NCBI RefSeq assembly: GCF_030506205.2
Contig: NC_133352.1
Span: 18,738,325-18,802,324 of the forward strand
Length of the DNA: 64,000 nt
Origin: Paramisgurnus dabryanus
Taxonomy: Eukaryota; Chordata; Actinopteri; Cypriniformes; Cobitidae
Direction: 5' to 3'
Shown here: in pieces, positions 13,341 to 24,606 of the stretch
Layout: each line of letters begins with the position of its first letter
How positions within the stretch are numbered: position 1 is the first letter of the stretch
The notes under the pieces: model-generated
What the model saw: the letters and a program-made list of their open reading frames with translations, nothing else
The model's database searches: none
Told to the model about the DNA's origin: nothing
Made by a program: the position numbers and the translations under genes

Positions 13341-15233
13341 TGCAGGGTCTGTGCTTGTGTATTTTAAGCTCAGCTTCCACCAAAACCAGTTTTTCATCAT
13401 TGATATTCACATGTTGTGATGCATAGCTCCAAAACAATGCCGACACATGTTCAGTTTTGCATTTTTGTCAACATTGGGAAATATGATACTAATGAATCTA
13501 ATCTGTGGGGTATTGCAGAAATCAAAAGTAAGGATTTTCAAGGAAAAAATATATAACACATACACAAAATATAATAAACAAGGATGTCATAAATCTTTCC
13601 ATTATTGCAATATTAAAAGCTTTCTTTTTGACTTTTCTTTTCACTGTTCAGCACAAAAAGTTTGCAAACGGTTTGTATTCATTGTTCACTTTACTGGTAG
13701 TGTTCCCTAAGGCCTGTTGACCAATCAGCTTTAGTTGAGATGGTATATGGACCATTTTTCCCAGATTAACAGTGCTCTTTCACTTTAATGGAAAACTGAA
13801 GCTGGTGCTAGCATGGCCAGCCTGGTGAAATTGGATTAGTTGTCCTGAACAAGCTAATCTGTCACTTTGAGGAAAGACTTTTATGCCTGTGGGAAATGTA
13901 CAAAAACTGTGTTGTGTTGAAGGCAGAAGATAGTAAGCACCTACCGCTACCTAAACTGGACATTATGGGAGCACTTATAAATCAATAAAGTACAACAAAA
14001 TACTGATGCTAAGATATAGAATGGTGATGTAGCCTAAGGGTTCAATAACCAACGTGAAAATGTAGTTGGTAGACCAGTAAAATTTAGCTAGTGAATCTAG
14101 TTGACCAGGTTTGCTGGTTAAGCGTAAGCGAAAGTTGTGAAAGTCTTGTTTTGTGTTTAGCTGTTTTCTACATAAAATCCTATATAAAATCATCATACAT
14201 AATTCATTTTCGTGAAAATATAACCTTTGATATATATCTTTGATATAGACAGAGTAAGGTCATATCAAATTTGAAACCAGTGTGAAATCAATGACTGAAA
14301 TCAAACTCTGATGCTCCTAATATACTGTAGATTATGAGACGCCTTATAATTTCATAGACGGTCACCTATTATTTGGGATTCTTAGTGGTATTATACTGAC
14401 CCCTTCTGGATACACAAATTATTACAAGTGAATTACTGTAGCTGTTTTATCAACCTCATCCAAATGCAGGTGTGATAAAACTCATGTTAAATAAAAGTTC
14501 ATTTTAGTAGTTATTTCTAAACCGGGGGACCTAAGGATGACTTTAAATGCATTACAAACATGCAAGTTCACACAACTTAAAATCGAGGTATTTCTTATAT
14601 CTGCATTCGATATATATGAAAATGTATAACAAATATACATTCTAGTTATGTCAAGCTATAAAATATTTTATTGGGTAAAATTATGGGGGCTTCAAATATT
14701 GTTATGAACAAAGAGGGGGCCATAAGTCCATAAAAAGGTTTAGATCTTACGTTACTGCTATAGGCAGTACTGCATACTGCATTTCTGTGTTTCTTGCTAT
14801 GTTATACAATAGCTGTTACTGTACATAAAACAATAATCAATATAAACGTCAATAATAACAGTGACAAAGTACATCGTACCTTGATCTAGCTCTCTAATAC
14901 AGGAGCAGCTTGTTAAGCAGCAGATGAATCATAATGAACTTTCTTGTTTATGTTCGACACACAAGACTCAGGGGTAGTTACACCCTGTAGTGTACTCATA
15001 AACAAGCACAAATAAAATATACAATGACCAAAAACGACACTTTCACTACTTAATTGTATCTTAATTTTATATTTAGAGTAACCAAAACATCTATTCATTC
15101 CTTTAACGTTCACAAATAAATGTTTTATTTCTATGCACCCCCATACATTGTGGTACATTCCGTCGTGCAGCTATTTCCCTCTCTGCTTCCGTAGCGGCAT
15201 GAGAGAGAACATTAAAAACTCGAAGAAGCGACG

Positions 15234-18005
15234 ATGAAGCTAAATTTCTTTCGTTGTATTGGGCTTTTGTTTTTATATCTCTTGTCACAGGTTGCTCGAG
15301 GGGTAAGCATCAATGAAGCGATTTCATTCAAGCTCATAATATTGCTTTGTAAGGTGCATTAGCTTGTTTTAAGAGCTGTGTTTCAGGTTTGCTGTTGGTG
15401 TCACAATATCATCATATGACTGTCTTTTTTTGGCAGATTGATGAGGATTGCAGAACCGATATGTACCCACCTAAAGGACCAACGTACATGATGTTACATT
15501 ATTCAATAAATGTGAAAGCTTACATTTCATATGCTACACATATGTGAACATAATATAATGTTATTATTCTCATCTCTTTTAATGTTAAATGCATCTAGGT
15601 TTAAAGGGAATGTGACATGGTACACTGTCAATCTCAATTTACCTCCAAGCGAGAGGTGGACACAAGTGATCAAAGACAAAAACAAAGAGGTAAGAAATGA
15701 CCTGAATAACTTTTAATCTGTGACATATTCAGGTTTCCATGATCTGCTTAAGTTTTATTTGAGGCACCATGCTGGTTTCCTGCTTAAAAGATGCTTTGGT
15801 TGCTGTTTGTTTGTATTCAATAAAGCTATAATTGTGCTTTACAGTATGTTGCTTTTCAGTTGATAGCAATGGTTCAGACAATGAAAGACATGGCTAAAGG
15901 TTTTCTCGATGGAAAACTTATTGGTTTAGTAGATGACGAGCTGGTAAGTAATGAATGGTATACATCCAGTTAAATTACATTTTAAGCTTTCTGTGAATAT
16001 ATTGATTTATGTTATTTTGCTACAGTATGAATTATTTCTTATCTGGTTTGTAGCCTTGGCTTGTGGATACACTTCCATATCCTTTCGATGAAGAGATTAA
16101 AGGAATAGCAGCGGTTTCTGGCGTCCCTCTGGGTAAGTTTTCTGTAATAAAACTTCTAAACATACAAATAAGAGTTTTTATTAAATGATTTTTTTTTATG
16201 TGTCCCTTTAGGTGAGATTGCGCTGTTCAATATTTTTTATGAAGTTTTCACTGTTTGCACATCACTTGTTGCAGAAGACCCTAAGGGTAAGAAGATACAA
16301 ATCTTGTTCCCTTTACTTTTTAAACAAACTGAATTGCTTGTTTAACAAGTTTTTTTTTTCAGGAAATATTTATCATGCCCGTAATTTGGATTTTGGATTG
16401 TTTATGGGGTAGGATGTGTTTTTGTTTGTATTTTGTTGCCATATGCATTTCTAAGTATAACATTGATTTATTTGGCTCCAATATACAGTAAATAACTATT
16501 TCATGTCATAAGAATGATATACATTTTTTTTTTGTTTTTTTTTGAAGGTGGGATCAAGAAAATAAAACCTGGACTTTAACAGAGAAACTTAAGCCTCTTG
16601 TGGTGAACGTTAAATTTGAACGGGACAACCAAACACTCTTTAAATCCACTACCTTTGCTGGATATGTTGGCATGCTCACTGGAATTAGACCTGTATGTGT
16701 ATGAAAGTAACAAAAATATGATGCTTCTCTTTGCTAAAAAATGTAAAAATGACACTAACTTTAACTGGTGTTTTTTTGTGTGTGTGGTTGTAGGGTGAAT
16801 TGACATTAACAATGAATGAGCGTTTCAACATTGATGGGGGATACATAGGTAAGACTTAATTTAAACGACTGGACCCCTCCAAATGTATTTTAAGCAAAAT
16901 GCTTATAAAAATCCTTCTACAATGTTATAAGCTTATAAAGAACTGCCAGCTATTGCATATACTACATAAATCCTAAGCGCAAGTAAAAATAAGACTTCTT
17001 CATGGTTGACTGGCTAGATAACACTATAAATTCTCACAGGGATTCTGGAATGGATTTTTGGAAAGAGGGATGGAATGTGGATGAGTTTCCTAACTCGCAA
17101 AGTCCTGGAAAATGCTACCAGGTAACGAGAACTGATTCTTACTAAGACATGCTACCAAAACCACAACTTCCAGTATTGCACTTTCGTGTACCTGATCGTA
17201 GTTTTCCTTCCTATTCTGTAAAGGTTTACATTTGCTTTTAACACTTGGGATGGGTGTTGAAATGTACTCAATTCATAATCTAAATAAAAACAATGCAAAC
17301 TAATCTTTAAAATATACTCTCGCTTTTCACCAAATAGTTATGAGGATGCCAAAAACCAGCTCTCTCAGACAGAATTGCTCGCACCAGCTTACTTCATCTT
17401 GGGCGGTAACCAAACTGGGCAGGGTTGTGTGATAACCAGAACTCGAATAAACACATTGGACATTTGGGAGTGAGTAAATCATGGCACGTGGAAAACCAAA
17501 TGTCAATTCAGTGTTTTAAATTGCCTTTTGAAAATGATTTGCTGTTGATGATTTTTAAGACTGGACATGAAGCTTGCGAGATGGTACGTCCTGGAAACTA
17601 ACTATGATCACTGGGAAAAGCCTATGGTTTTGGATGACCGCAGAACACCAGCGATGAGATGCATGAATCAAACCACACAAGGGGTATGTGTCACTTGTGT
17701 AAAATAATTAGTAATCTTACCATTATCATTGCTAGTTGGTCTCAGCAACTGAAGTTTTTGCATATGTTGTCTCACAGAACATTTCTCTGGCAACAATATA
17801 TGATGTACTGTCAACAAAACCAGTCCTTAATAAGGTGAGTGTGCCTTTTAAAATGAATTGCCAACAAATGTGTTATTTAATGAAAATGAAATAAAATTTT
17901 CTCCTGTCTTTACAGTTGACAACTTACACATCACTCATGGAAGTCTCAACAGGAACTCTAGAGTCATATGTCAGAGACTGCCCAAATCCATGCACACCGT
18001 GGTGA
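15234..18005 (+). CDS. asah1: Acid ceramidase (N-acylsphingosine amidohydrolase 1), complete, 14 exons
   Basis: A lysosomal cysteine amidase that cleaves ceramide to sphingosine and fatty acid. Exons: 15234-15302, 15437-15483, 15599-15689, 15860-15943, 16054-16132, 16212-16286, 16363-16408, 16548-16692, 16794-16848, 17040-17121, 17338-17469, 17560-17683, 17778-17834, 17916-18005. All splice sites are GT-AG and phases join cleanly to 391 aa (human 395). Residues 1-22 form a signal peptide. Cys139 (TGC at 16256), in FTVCTS, is the nucleophile and self-cleavage site. Arg155 and Asp158 (in HARNLDFG), Asn316 and Arg329 match human Arg159, Asp162, Asn320 and Arg333. There are several N-glycosylation sequons (N43VT, N169KT, N282QT). 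The start is the only ATG before the signal peptide. NAAA is the nearest alternative, but the closeness to ASAH1 throughout excludes it. I cannot tell which of the two teleost paralogues (a or b) this is. Confidence 0.97.
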
Positions 18006-18519
18006 TCTGCTAATACTGACTCGACTGATGAATGCTGTATTAGATTGTTGTCATTGCAGGGTTAGAGTATTAGAAACTTGTTGAAAATGGTCACTATTGC
18101 AACTCTACCTCTGATATTTCACAAATGTTTTTACAGGGTCACATTACAAGTGAAACTTTATCACAGCATTACTTGTGCCATTGTAGCATGTCTTGTTAAC
18201 AAACACATTTTCAATAGAAATCTATTTTTTCAGCGTATTCTAATTGTGCTACATGTGGGTGTGTTAAATTAATGTAAATAGTTATTGTCTTATTCTTAAA
18301 TATTTTGCTGTTCTCTGGAAATGTATTTTGGAAATAATTTTGAAGACTATTTTTGTAACTTGTAATGATATTTGAGGTTTATTTTGCTAGGCTATTGTTT
18401 ATGGAATTTTGCTTATGGGTCAGATTATGGCAAGTCTATAACAAGAATGGGTCCTAATTTCTGAAAGTATTGAATCAGTGTTCTCCAAAGAAGGCCATGT
18501 ATTAACAAAACTACCTAAT

Positions 18520-18525
18520 AATAAA
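18520..18525 (+). terminator. asah1: asah1 polyadenylation signal
   Basis: An AATAAA hexamer lies 515 bp after the asah1 stop codon, followed by T-rich DNA. It is the first clear signal downstream and gives a 3'UTR of roughly 540 nt. Confidence 0.6.
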
Positions 18526-18862
18526 ATGTTGCTTTGATAAAGATCAGACCTGTTATCAATCAATGTAATCAATATAATGATATATGAAAGGTGCCAGGTT
18601 AAACCAATTTTTACAGTCTATGTGTATTGTAACATGTTTGATTATGCACTTTCAAATTTAAATAATATATTATACATACATTATACATACATAAGTTTTT
18701 TTTGATTGTGCATTCGTATTAATATCAATCAAACTGCAGTTGGTTTGTTTTAAATTAATTTAGCTTTCATAACTAAACAAATTCAGCTGAGTAGCAAAAT
18801 AAAACGCAATTAAAACATGATGATAAATAATGTTTTGACAATTCTTCATATATATATTATAT

Positions 18863-19200
18863 ATTTTTAAGATGTCAAATAAATCTTTGGGATTCCCAGA
18901 GTATGTATGTGAAGTTTTAGCTCAAAATCCCATATAGATAATTTATAATAACATGTTAAAATTGTCAGTGCCGTGGTTGGATAGTGCAGATTAAGGGGCG
19001 GTATAATTATAATAAGATCCCCTTCTGACATCACAAGGGGAGACAGATTTTAATGACCTATTTTTTCACATGCTTGCAGAGAATTGTTTCCCAAAACTAA
19101 GTTGCTGGGTTGATCTTTTTTACGTTTTCTAGGTTGATAGAAGCACTGGGGACCCAATAAGCATTTTTTTTCATGATATGTCCCTTTATTATTTTTAGGT
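18863..19200. mobile_element. Fragment of the TTAA-type MITE found at 20355-20878
   Basis: The sequence runs from AAATAAATCTTTGGGATTCC through GATAGTGCAGATTAAGGGGC and GAAGCACTGGGGACCCAAT to CATGATATGTCCC. It repeats, in the same order, the element in fgl1 intron 2. It lacks the central part and the left terminus. Confidence 0.7.
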
Positions 19201-19657
19201 GAAGCACTTTTTTGTCTAGTATAAGTGTAATGAACCGTGTGCTTCACGCATATTTTTCCCATTATCTTTTTTAGGGCTGTATCAAATCAGGTATTCATTC
19301 CTTCAGCTCATACTTCTTTCAACTGCTCTGTTCAATGTGCTCTTTAAAAGAATATTGTTTTCTTTTTACATGTTAAATATATACAGTATAGAAATGGCAT
19401 AATACTATAAAATTTAAATCAAAATATTTTCTAAATTGGAGTGCTTTAAAAAAAATATTTTTTAAAATGAATAAAAAGACTTCGATATCAAATTTCTCAT
19501 AAATTGCAGTTGTAGTACAGTTTTGTTTTTGACTATTTTTATTTGAACCTGTTTGTAGTTATCCACACATCTGTTTTGTTCGCATGACTCAGCTCAAAGC
19601 AGCGAACATTCAACCACAGGAACATTAAACAAGCACCAAGATCAGACCCAAGGAGCA

Positions 19658-19663
19658 TTTATA
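19658..19663 (+). promoter_or_regulatory. fgl1: Possible fgl1 TATA-like box
   Basis: TTTATA lies 81-86 bp before the fgl1 start codon. It would suit a start site near 19690 and a leader of about 50 nt. This is a weak match offered only because no CpG promoter is present here. Confidence 0.3.
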
Positions 19664-19743
19664 CATGTTGTCGAGTTTGTAGTTGTTCTTTAGTGCATGA
19701 ACTGAACAGAGAGCTCTGATACAGGATTAAATACGGCATTAAA

Positions 19744-22727
19744 ATGAGTACATGTAAAATGCCAATTTTTCTCATGATTTGGATGCTGTTTACTTTGGAT
19801 TTGTCAGAATCTGTAAGTTTTTGCTAAAATACTTTCTGCTTCTTTTGTGAATGTTTATGTAAATTAAATTTGTTAAACTAAAAAAGCATTTTACAAAGGT
19901 TAAATTTTAGAACATCCATACTGTATATTTTTGTGTGCATTTGTGTGTTTAGTCCGATGATGAATGCCAAGAAGAGATAAATCGCCTCCGTGCACAGTTG
20001 AAGAGTCTGGAAGTGCGTGATACAAAGCAACAGCAGCTTATCCAACGACTGTTGAATCTCAATGAACTCTCTATAAGCGAGGGCAAATTTTATGACCTGG
20101 GAGTTAAACAATACAAGGGTCAATACTTTTTTGTCTTATTAAGTGCTGACATTCACTCTTAGAACGGATGTGTTAAAAACAACACACCAGTGTTAGTTTA
20201 GGGAAAACACACTACATGCATTGTCCCAAAATATACACATCTCTGTGTAATTATTGAAACAACACATTATGTTTAACACAACTTGTGTTTTATTTGAACA
20301 CAAAAGCAACACAAAATGACACATTACGTGTCACAATTACACATAATGTGTTAACGGGGACATTTCACAAGACTTTTATAAGATGTAAAATAAATCTTTG
20401 GTATTCACAGAGTACGTATAGCTCACAATACCATAGAAATAATTTATTATAGGTATTCACAGAGTACGTATAGCTCACAATACCATAGAAATAATTTATT
20501 ATAGGTATTCACAGAGTACGTATAGCTCACAAAACCATAGAAATAATTTATTACAGCATGTTAAAATTGCCACTTTTGTAGGTGTGAGCAAAAATGTGCC
20601 ATTTTGGGTGTCCTTTAAATGCAAATGAGCTGATCTCTGTACTAAATGGTGGTGCTGTGGTTGGATAGTGCAGATTAAGGGGCGGTATTATCCCCTTCTG
20701 ACATCACAAAGGGAGGCAAATTTCAATGAGCTATTTTTTCACATGCTTGCAGAGAATGGTTTACCAAAACTTAGTTACTGTGTTGATCTTTTTTTACACT
20801 TTTCTATGTTGATAGAAGCACTGGGGACCCAATTATACTTAAACATGAAAAAAGTCAGATTTTCATGATATGTTCCCTTTAAAAGCATAACACAAAATTT
20901 TTTAAAAAATTAACACATCCTTTCTTAGAGTGCTCATCTTCCTGTGTAAATATTGTATGTTGCATTTTGTCAAACTGTAATGACATAATGTACTAACAAA
21001 AATGTATCTGTCATATCTAGACTGTGCTCATATTTTCAAAAATGGCCACAAACAGAGTGGATTTTACACTATTAAACCTTTGACTAATCCAACACCGATC
21101 CGGGTGTACTGTGATATGACTGAGGGGGGTGGATGGGCAGTCTTTCAAAGGCGTTCAGATGGCAACCAGTCATTTGACAGGTAAGGATTGTTTGAAAAAA
21201 GGAAAATTGTTATATAGTGTTTCAGGAATTAAAATCTCAATTATGTTTTATTTTTTAGAGATTGGAATGATTACAAAAATGGATTTGGTGACATGCAATC
21301 TGCTAATGGCGAGTTCTGGTTAGGAAATGATAATCTGCATTATTTGACATCCCAAGGTTTGTTATTTTTAGATATTTAATCAAATTTCATTACAGGATTT
21401 ATTAAAAATATTTCTGAGAAAATAAATTTTTCATTGTTTCACTAAAATAAAAGTGTTTTGCAGACGATTACATCTTGAGAATCAATCTAGAAGACTTTGA
21501 CGGCAGCCATCGCTATGCAGTATATAAAAAGTTCAAAGTGGACAATGAACAGGTTTATCTATCTTTTATGTATTTCAAAGTTTGTGGATATAAAGAATTG
21601 ATAGATTTTTGGACTATTAAATTTGATGGTTATTAGACTGACTATCCTGTTTGATCTTTTCAGAACCATTACCAGCTCAATTTTGGTGAATACACAGGAA
21701 ATGCAGGTGATGCTCTTTCTGGCAGTTACCATCCTGAGGTTCAATGGTGGGCCAGTCACCAAGGAATGAAGTTCAGCACACGAGACAGGGATAATGATCG
21801 CTACGATCGCAATTGTGCTCTGGAGGACAAAGGTGGTTGGTGGTTTAACAGGTTTGTACACTCTCAGAAAAAAAATGGTACACAAGCTGCCACTGCGGTA
21901 CCCTTTTAAAAGGTACAGTACAGTATATGTGCCATTTAGGTACAAAAATGCATACATTTGGTACCAATATGTACATTTGAGGTACAAATGTGCAGCTCTT
22001 TAGGTACAAAAATTTACTTTTTTTAAAAGGGTACTGTCCCAGTGACAGCGTTGTACCTGAAAGTATATTTCTAAAGTTATATATGCTCATTACACTATAC
22101 CAATGTTTCTCAACCAGGGACCCGGGGACACAACAGAATTAAAACAGGGGCCTTAAGATAGCTTTAGATAGCTTTAAAAACCTCTAAATGGCACCTCCGT
22201 CAAAAATGACGTATTATACCCATGTCAATTTAAACGTTCAATGTTTAAAATCCACTTAATCCTGGCCTTAGTCCATTCAGCATTACCAGTTTGTTGGCAG
22301 AATTCATTAAGAGTTGGGTAAAAAAAGATATGCTTGTTTACAAAAAAACATGTTAGAGGGTTTGCATTTGAGCTGTAGTTAGGTGATGTTTTATTGGGCA
22401 GAAATTGTTTAGATGGGCCTTCAAATGTTGCTTTACGTTAAAAGTCGACCTAAGAGTTGACCTAAAACCTTTAACCCATTAGAATATGATGTAATATACA
22501 GTCATATACATTATTCAGCTACCTACCATCTATGCATAAGTATGTTCTTTCACTTTTACTCCACTAGATGTCACTCTGCAAATCTGAATGGCTTCTACCA
22601 CAGAGGTCCGTACAGTGCAGTCACTGATGATGGGATAGTGTGGTACCCATGGCACGGCTGGTGGTACTCCCTCAAGTCTGTCCAAATGAAGATCAGACCA
22701 GCAAGCTTTGAGCCTAACGATGTTTAA
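19744..22727 (+). CDS. fgl1: Fibrinogen-like protein 1 (hepassocin), complete, 7 exons
   Basis: A secreted hepatokine that in mammals acts as a hepatocyte mitogen and a LAG-3 ligand. Exons: 19744-19812, 19953-20118, 21021-21180, 21259-21356, 21464-21552, 21664-21851, 22568-22727. They join in frame to 309 aa (human 312). Residues 1-22 are a signal peptide. A short coiled coil follows with ECQEEINRLRAQ, matching the start of human FGL1, then the fibrinogen C-terminal domain from QYKDC to the end. That domain carries CDMTEGGGWAVFQRR, VQWWASHQ.MKFST and NRCHSANLNG, which are close to the human sequence. The exon 2 donor (AAGG|GTCAAT) is weak. Intron 2 holds two nested MITEs and intron 6 a third. 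FGL2 or angiopoietin-like proteins fit less well because the N-terminus is short. Confidence 0.95.
20355..20878. mobile_element. TTAA-flanked MITE nested in the 20154 element
   Basis: TTAA lies on both sides (20351-20354 and 20879-20882). The termini CGGGGACATTTCA and TCATGATATGTTCCCT are imperfect inverted repeats. TTAA duplication is the signature of piggyBac-type insertion. It contains three tandem 52-bp units at 20400-20555. Confidence 0.7.
20400..20555 (+). repeat. Three tandem 52-bp units
   Basis: Units start at 20400, 20452 and 20504. Each begins GGTATTCACAGAGTACG and ends TAATTTATTA plus two bases. The first two are identical and the third differs at a few bases, so the amplification is recent. 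The fragment at 18863 has one diverged unit. Confidence 0.9.
21859..22073. mobile_element. GGTAC-rich MITE in fgl1 intron 6
   Basis: It begins CACTCTCAGAAAAAAA and is made of repeated GGTACAAA and TGTACC motifs, including AGGTACAGTACAG and GGGTACTGTCCC. This pattern is typical of a common fish MITE. The right terminus has decayed. Confidence 0.6.
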
Positions 22728-22875
22728 GACTTATTGCTTATTCCTTGTATTGATATCTAAACTAAATGTTAACAATTAGATGAATTTGTATATGAATATA
22801 GTTGTAATCAAGCTTATAAGTAAACATAAGATTCTTAACTACGACTTTTAAAAGCTCCTTACTTGCATGTAACAC

Positions 22876-22909
22876 AATAAAGTTAATAACAGTACTTTTG
22901 TAAAATAAA
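22876..22909 (+). terminator. fgl1: fgl1 polyadenylation signals (two)
   Basis: AATAAA occurs at 22876-22881 and again at 22904-22909, about 150 bp after the fgl1 stop. A T/GT-rich stretch follows. Either would give a short 3'UTR of about 170-200 nt. Confidence 0.65.
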
Positions 22910-23050
22910 GTTTTGTTGCTGTGTTCCTCACTATATGGTACATTTTCTTGACTATTTAAGTTTTTATTATTGGAATTAGATGATAAAATCAATCAATCAA
23001 TAGCCTAAATAAAGACATAAATAAATTAAATAACGATTAAATAATTTGTG

Positions 23051-23230
23051 GGTAATAGGTGGCTGTTGTCTCACAGCAATGTCGGTTCGAGCCTCGACTG
23101 GGTCGGATGGCTTTCTGTGTGTGGAGTCTTCTGCATGTCCCTTTGTCAGCGTTCGTTTAACTTACTTCGGTTAACGTGGGTTCCCTCCTACAGGCCAAGA
23201 CATGCAGATGAGTTGGAAAATTGCCCAACG
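23051..23230 (+). mobile_element. DANA-like SINE
   Basis: The tRNA-like head has TCTCACAGCAATGTCGG followed by the B-box GGTTCGAGCC. The body then reads TCTGTGTGTGGAGTCTTC, TGCATGTCCC, GTGGGTTCCCTCC and AAGACATGCAGATGA in the usual order. It is better preserved than the copy at 3894. Any tRNA call here would be false. Confidence 0.8.
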
Positions 23231-23399
23231 TGTATATATCAATTTGTGTAACGTTTATCGCTATTAATATATCCATTGAAACTGCAATTGCGTTAAGAAT
23301 AAATAAAAATAACTGTTTTTTATATTTTCAAACTTAAATATAATTTGAGTTCAAAAAGCAAAACAATCGCATCGCAATTATAAAATCATGAAAGGTTTA

Positions 23400-23576
23400 A
23401 AGGCCAAATTTGCGTTCGGCTGCGACCAAAAACTGTCGCGCATGCGTCACTCTAGCTGTGACGTTATTTAAACAGGTCTCAAGCCCCACTTGAGCTCTTA
23501 CCTGTGCGGTGCACGAGCTGCTGTTAACGGTACGAAAATCGGATCATTTTATCGAATCACATGTGCGACCCCCAGT
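23400..23576 (+). promoter_or_regulatory. mtus1: Candidate CpG promoter and untranslated first exon of mtus1 (long form)
   Basis: This CG-rich island in AT-rich DNA carries an NRF1-like palindrome GCGCATGCG at 23438 and a CRE-like TGACGT at 23459, followed by TATTTAA. A donor CCCAGT|GTGAGT ends a possible exon at 23576. The next plus-strand acceptor of a recognised gene is that of the mtus1 large exon (28120), which has untranslated sequence before its ATG. Use as the mtus1 leader is inference. Confidence 0.45.
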
Positions 23577-24197
23577 GTGAGTACAACATGCTGTTTACGT
23601 TTAAACAGTTACGTTTATACTGTCAAAATGCGCTCCTGTACTTATTTTATTACGTTTCACCCCTTCTTACAGGTTAGTTTAACCGTATCATGACCACGTT
23701 TAAATTTTAGCATTTTTTACGAACACTTTTTCTTTTTGTTTTTATTACTTATTAAAACGTAGTTACATATGTAAACGCTGAGAGGAAATACGCTTTCATA
23801 GCTTTTTTTGAGTTTGTATATTACACCCCTGAACTACAACTTTGTTTAGTCCGTGTGTTATTTATAGGATGGGCTGCCAGCACAGGCCTCTGATGTGTTT
23901 CAGTCAGGTGCAAAAGACAATTTAAAGGCAGAGGTCAGGAAATAGATTATGGCTTAGGGAGTTATGACCTCATAGGCAACATGAGTCGAGCACAAACAAG
24001 TAACTTGATTTGAAGGCATTTTAAATGGATTTGTTTGTTGTTGTCACCTTTTACATTTTGGAAGCAACTCTGTTTTTTAAGGATTGGGAAGTTTTTTGGT
24101 AGTACTCTAATTGGAACTCTATTTCTTTAAATGTCCGTATGTTAGTCTTGCTTTTTACTGTGTAGTTTGGATGTGAGAATGTGTGTTTGCTATGCAG

Positions 24198-24281
24198 ACC
24201 ACACACCCTGAGAATCAAGCTAGAAGACTGCACTGCAAGCAGTATGCAGTGTACAGACATTTCAGGATGGGTATTGTGCAG
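24198..24281 (+). pseudogene. Relic of an fgl1-type fibrinogen-domain exon
   Basis: The segment parallels fgl1 exon 5 (21464-21552) from acceptor to donor. GCAG precedes it, CTGAGAATCAAGCTAGAAGA matches CTTGAGAATCAATCTAGAAGA of fgl1, and TATGCAGTGTAC matches TATGCAGTATAT. CAG|GTT ends both. Conceptual pieces LRIKLED and QYAVYRHFRMG are recognisably fibrinogen-like but lie in different frames because of small indels. No partner exons were found beside it, so it is a dead fragment of a duplicated fgl-like gene. Confidence 0.75.
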
Positions 24282-24452
24282 GTTCCTTTAATAGCTTTTC
24301 TTGACATCCAGTGTAGATATGATCCCAATTGAAAGCAATAAAAAGTGTGCGATGTGTCTTGACCTTTGGTTTGTTGTTCAGGAAAAGCTCAAGGGCCGTA
24401 AGCTTTAAATTCCACAGCAGGTGCCTGAATAGACGGGTACAGAACTATTGTT

Positions 24453-24606
24453 TACATTTACACATTTGGCAAACACTTTTATCCAAAGTGATTTACAGTG
24501 TATTACAAGTTATACGTTTTATCAGTATTTGTGTTCCCTGGGTTTGAACCCATGACCTTTTTGCTCCGCTAATGCAATGCTCTACACACTGAGGTATTCA
24601 GGAACA
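24453..24606 (-). mobile_element. HE1-like tRNA-derived SINE (minus strand)
   Basis: The plus strand reads TTTACACATTTGGCAAACAC, TTTTATCCAAAGTGATTTAC, then TGTTCCCTGGGTTTGAACCC and GCTAATGCAATGCTCTAC. The right part is the reverse complement of a tRNA-like head with B-box GGGTTCAAACCC. The left part is the LINE-related tail. Confidence 0.8.

Larger units (their letters stand above)
300..15120. other. Gene-poor intergenic region, repeat-rich
   Basis: No coding exon with supporting splice sites was recognised here on either strand; the open frames are short and unlike known families. The stretch is AT-rich and holds SINE pieces (3350-3440, 3894-4215, 5645-5795, 12316-12377) and several inverted-repeat elements (1979-2096, 4330-4660, 7761-7906, 10439-10520, 11572-11777, about 12386-13127). 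Two non-repetitive AT-rich blocks (10830-11190 and 13190-13340) look like possible conserved regulatory DNA and are listed separately. Confidence 0.6.
20154..20932. mobile_element. CACTCTTAGAA-ended MITE in fgl1 intron 2
   Basis: The left end CACTCTTAGAACGGATGTGT is the inverted match of the right end ACACATCCTTTCTTAGAGTG. Its interior holds repeated ACAC/GTGTTAA motifs and a second element (20355-20878). A partial relative lies at 38506-38672. No target-site duplication was seen. Confidence 0.75.

Noticed and set aside
23058..23110. tRNA-like A/B-box sequence
   Set aside because: It is the head of a DANA-like SINE; the body follows directly and the cloverleaf is not intact.
24453..24606. 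tRNA gene on the minus strand
   Set aside because: The head is attached to a SINE tail of the HE1-like type and repeats elsewhere in the window.
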